Shown: piece by piece, positions 61,810 to 64,000 of the stretch
Layout: each line of letters begins with the position of its first letter
Numbering within the stretch: the stretch's first letter is position 1
Assembly (NCBI RefSeq): GCF_022539405.1
Contig: NZ_CP054394.1
Location: 1,930,501-1,994,500 of the forward strand
Direction of reading: 5' to 3'
DNA from: Natranaerofaba carboxydovora
Lineage (GTDB): Bacteria > Bacillota > Natranaerobiia > Natranaerobiales > Natranaerofabaceae
DNA: 64,000 nucleotides
Notes under the pieces: generated by a model
Seen by the model: only the letters and a program-made list of their open reading frames with translations
Databases searched by the model: none
What the model was told of the DNA's origin: nothing
Position numbers and translations under genes: made by a program

Positions 61810-63363
61810 TTAATTTGTATACCATTTCTTTGTTTCTTTTTTTAATATTTTTCCTGTTGGACCTTTTGGTAGATTATCAACAATATCTATAGATTTTGGT
61901 ATTTTATAGTTTGCGATCTTCCCGTCACAATAATCTAGGATATCCTCTTCGTTTGATTTGGAATCTTCTTTAAGTACAACAACCGCTTTGACTTTTTCTC
62001 CCCAAAGTTCATCGGGTAACCCAAACACAACTGCATCCTGTATTTCTGGATGTTCATATAACACTTCTTCTATTTCACGAGGATATATATTAAATCCTCC
62101 ACTAATAATCATATCTTTTCTACGATCAACAATATAAACATAACCATTTTCATCAATTTTGGCCATATCTCCAGTATAAAACCAACCATCTTTCAATTCT
62201 TTTGCTGACTCTTCAGGCTTTTTCCAGTATTCTCGCATAACATTTTCTCCTGTTGTAATAATCTCTCCTATTTCTCCTACTTCTACATCTTTATCATTAT
62301 CATCAACAACTCTTACACGAACACCAAAAGCCTCTCTACCTGCAGATTGTAATCTTTTTAATTGTTCATCTGTACCTTCAAGGACATGATCTTCTTTAGG
62401 TAGAACAAGAACTGGATTTGGCGCCTCACTTAAACCATATACTTGTACAAAAACTCTACCAAACTTATTCATTGCTTGTTTCAATAATGACACTGGCATA
62501 GGAGCTGCAGCATAAACAATTGTTTTTATACTACTCAGATCATAATTATCTAGTTCTTTAAAATTAATAAGCATATTAATCATAGTGGGAACCATCCAAA
62601 TAGTGGTAACCTTCTCCTTTTCTACAATTTTACAAAAGTCTTTCGTTGAAAACCTTGGCATAATTACATTACATGCACCTTGAACAAAGTGAGGTAATAT
62701 TTTAGTCCCTCCCCCATGAGCAATAGGTGCAACAGTTAGTAAAACATCGTTTCGATTAATCTTCATTTCATCCACTAGGCAAGTTATCAAAGAAGAATAG
62801 CGGGATTGAAAATCTGTTACAGCTCCTTTTGGTTTTCCAGTAGTCCCAGAAGTATAAAGAATTTGATACAAATCTTCATTGGAGACCTCTTCATAAACCT
62901 CTTCAGAGTTTTCTAGCTTTAACATTTCTTCATAATCCTGAAAAAATTCTTTATATTCATCCGGATCATCCCCAACAAAAATAAAGTTTTTAACTGTTTC
63001 TAAATCCTTTATAATATCTTTTACTTTATCATAAAGCTCTGAACTAAAAACTAAAGTGTTAGCTTCTGAATCATTTATAATATAACTACATTCATTTGAA
63101 GAAAGTCTAGGATTAAGAGGAACTCTAACAAAACCAGATTTAATTAATGCAAAATCTACCTCCACAAATTCATTACAATTAGGTAATAAAATTGCCACCC
63201 TATCACCTTTTTTCACACCTAATCTTGCAAGTGCTTTAGCACATCGATTTGACCGATCATTTACTTCCTTAAAAGTAAAACGCTTGTCACCATATACCAG
63301 GGCTGTATCATCTGGAAAATAACGTGATGTGCGATTGATCATATAAGCTAATTTATTCTTCAA
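61810..63363 (-). CDS. Acyl-CoA synthetase (AMP-forming)
   Basis: ANL-superfamily ligase that activates a carboxylic acid with ATP and CoA. Motifs: YTSGTTGKPKG (A3), YGLSEAPNP (A5), WFYTGDMAKIDENGY (A7), DRRKDMIISGGFNIYPREIE (A8) and the catalytic Lys in PKGPTGKILKKE (A10). 517 aa. Related to medium/long-chain or aromatic acid ligases, substrate not determinable. It starts the ligase-mutase-DUF35-thiolase operon, so it would supply the acyl-CoA used by the mutase and thiolase. ATG follows AAGGAGAG. Confidence 0.92.
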   Translation of the reverse strand: MKNKLAYMINRTSRYFPDDTALVYGDKRFTFKEVNDRSNRCAKALARLGVKKGDRVAILLPNCNEFVEVDFALIKSGFVRVPLNPRLSSNECSYIINDSEANTLVFSSELYDKVKDIIKDLETVKNFIFVGDDPDEYKEFFQDYEEMLKLENSEEVYEEVSNEDLYQILYTSGTTGKPKGAVTDFQSRYSSLITCLVDEMKINRNDVLLTVAPIAHGGGTKILPHFVQGACNVIMPRFSTKDFCKIVEKEKVTTIWMVPTMINMLINFKELDNYDLSSIKTIVYAAAPMPVSLLKQAMNKFGRVFVQVYGLSEAPNPVLVLPKEDHVLEGTDEQLKRLQSAGREAFGVRVRVVDDNDKDVEVGEIGEIITTGENVMREYWKKPEESAKELKDGWFYTGDMAKIDENGYVYIVDRRKDMIISGGFNIYPREIEEVLYEHPEIQDAVVFGLPDELWGEKVKAVVVLKEDSKSNEEDILDYCDGKIANYKIPKSIDIVDNLPKGPTGKILKKETKKWYTN

Positions 63364-63404
63364 TTTTTACTCTCCTTTCTTTAAATAAATAGATTTAAAA
63401 ATAA

Positions 63405-63456
63405 AAAATCCAGCGGAAAAGCATTAACTGTCTAAAATGCTTAGCCGCTGGATTTT
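63405..63456 (-). terminator. Nested terminator between DUF3870 and ligase genes
   Basis: AAAATCCAGCGG (63405-63416) pairs with CCGCTGGATTTT (63445-63456), with an inner AAGCATT/AATGCTT stem. T runs flank both sides. It ends the DUF3870 transcript and separates it from the acyl-CoA operon. Confidence 0.85.
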
Positions 63457-63534
63457 ATTTGCTAACAAACTAAAACCTTTATTTGGGATTAGTTCACAAA
63501 TAAACCAGCAAATATATTAAGTTTTTTTAAAATC

Positions 63535-63858
63535 TTAAAAACTATCGTAATATTTGTCATAGCAAGACTTTAAAGCCTGACAAAAAGCAGAAACAGAAGG
63601 AATCTTCACTCTATTATATATTTCTTCAATTAACTTATCAACCCCATCACTGAATCTATACCCAACAACAATCTCCTTTAAATAATTATTCGTAATGTCT
63701 GTTATCACAGTAAATGATGCATCTTTTATTTCAGAGCTAGACTTTTCTATAACTAAAACAACTCCCGCTTTACTGTATTTATCCTTTAAAGCTGTCCCTT
63801 TAGGTAATTCTGCAAATCCGGTCACTAATACTGTATTTTTATAAAATTTACTATCCAT
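63535..63858 (-). CDS. DUF3870-family small protein
   Basis: 107-residue protein matching DUF3870: VLVTGFAELPKGTALKDKYSKAG at the start, VVLVIEKSSSEIKDASFT, a LKEIVVGYRFSD segment and an alpha-helical end with ALKSCYDKYYDSF. No signal peptide or membrane segment. DUF3870 genes commonly sit near acyl-CoA or aromatic-acid catabolic genes, which fits the neighbouring cluster, but no biochemical function is known. Own terminator downstream. Confidence 0.8.
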   Translation of the reverse strand: MDSKFYKNTVLVTGFAELPKGTALKDKYSKAGVVLVIEKSSSEIKDASFTVITDITNNYLKEIVVGYRFSDGVDKLIEEIYNRVKIPSVSAFCQALKSCYDKYYDSF

Positions 63859-64000
63859 CGTTTAAATCCTCATATTTTATAATTTTAATAAAAAAATATC
63901 ATAGTTATTTCTAGTTGTCAATAAAGCTCTGTGTTTTCATTTTAAACTCTTGGTGTATATCAGGCAAAACTTCGTTATTTATCAACAGGTCTATACATGT
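63859..64000. other. Window edge without a recognised gene
   Basis: AT-rich DNA upstream of the DUF3870 gene, probably its promoter region. No complete gene is visible before the window ends. Confidence 0.3.

Overview
The window looks like a chromosome segment of a low-GC, anaerobic Bacillota. Supporting signs are AT-rich DNA, strong AGGAGG-type ribosome sites with frequent TTG and GTG starts, sigma-54, a CodY-like regulator, split GcvPA/GcvPB, rubrerythrins, and many iron-sulfur and radical-SAM enzymes. Exported proteins (PstS, TctC, the serpin, a SagB-like lipoprotein) are very acidic, which suggests a halophile or haloalkaliphile of the Natranaerobius type. That assignment is inference.

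Layout. 1-2.2 kb: a hairpin resembling an IS200/IS605 end, a cobalamin riboswitch with its own terminator but no cobalamin gene behind it, pssA and rubrerythrin. 2.3-9.7 kb: the phosphate regulon phoP-phoR and pstS-pstC-pstA-pstB-phoU, with PhoP boxes in 11-bp register before phoP and pstS. 9.7-24 kb: a cation/proton antiporter, an NADP secondary-alcohol dehydrogenase, an MntR/ABC ATPase/TetR group, rpoN, two aldo/keto reductases (one with a ferredoxin domain, one with a Tat signal), a rhomboid-like protein, a PARG-like macro protein and a dicarboxylate symporter. 24-36 kb: an HDAC-like deacetylase, a lipoprotein serpin, a SagB-like lipoprotein nitroreductase, a PrcB-domain protein, hydrolases, an AbrB-HAD-M24 peptidase operon beside a CodY-like gene, and two paralogous GHKL ATPases with an N-terminal Cys pair. 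36-39 kb: transposase and group II intron remnants around a lone hemB.

38.9-58.4 kb is the most interesting part. Two tandem glycine riboswitches face each other about 19 kb apart. The minus-strand one drives gcvT-gcvH-gcvPA-gcvPB-lipM-lpdA. The plus-strand one originally led into tctC-tctB-tctA, a divergent gcvPA/gcvPB pair, an AcoX/NAD-kinase-like gene and two radical-SAM genes that look like LipS2 and LipS1. Two nearly identical IS copies, each with its own roughly 13-bp target duplication, now interrupt this operon before tctC and after tctA. Removing them restores a continuous glycine-controlled operon. LipM (octanoyl transfer to GcvH) plus LipS1/LipS2 (sulfur insertion) would give a LipA-independent route to lipoyl-GcvH. 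The Tct transporter and P-protein-like paralogs suggest uptake and lipoyl-linked breakdown of glycine or a related amino acid.

58.4-63.9 kb: a minus-strand acyl-CoA cluster (ligase, mutase large subunit with altered CoA-binding arginines, DUF35 protein and thiolase), with a separately terminated DUF3870 gene upstream. No rRNA, tRNA or CRISPR array was recognised.
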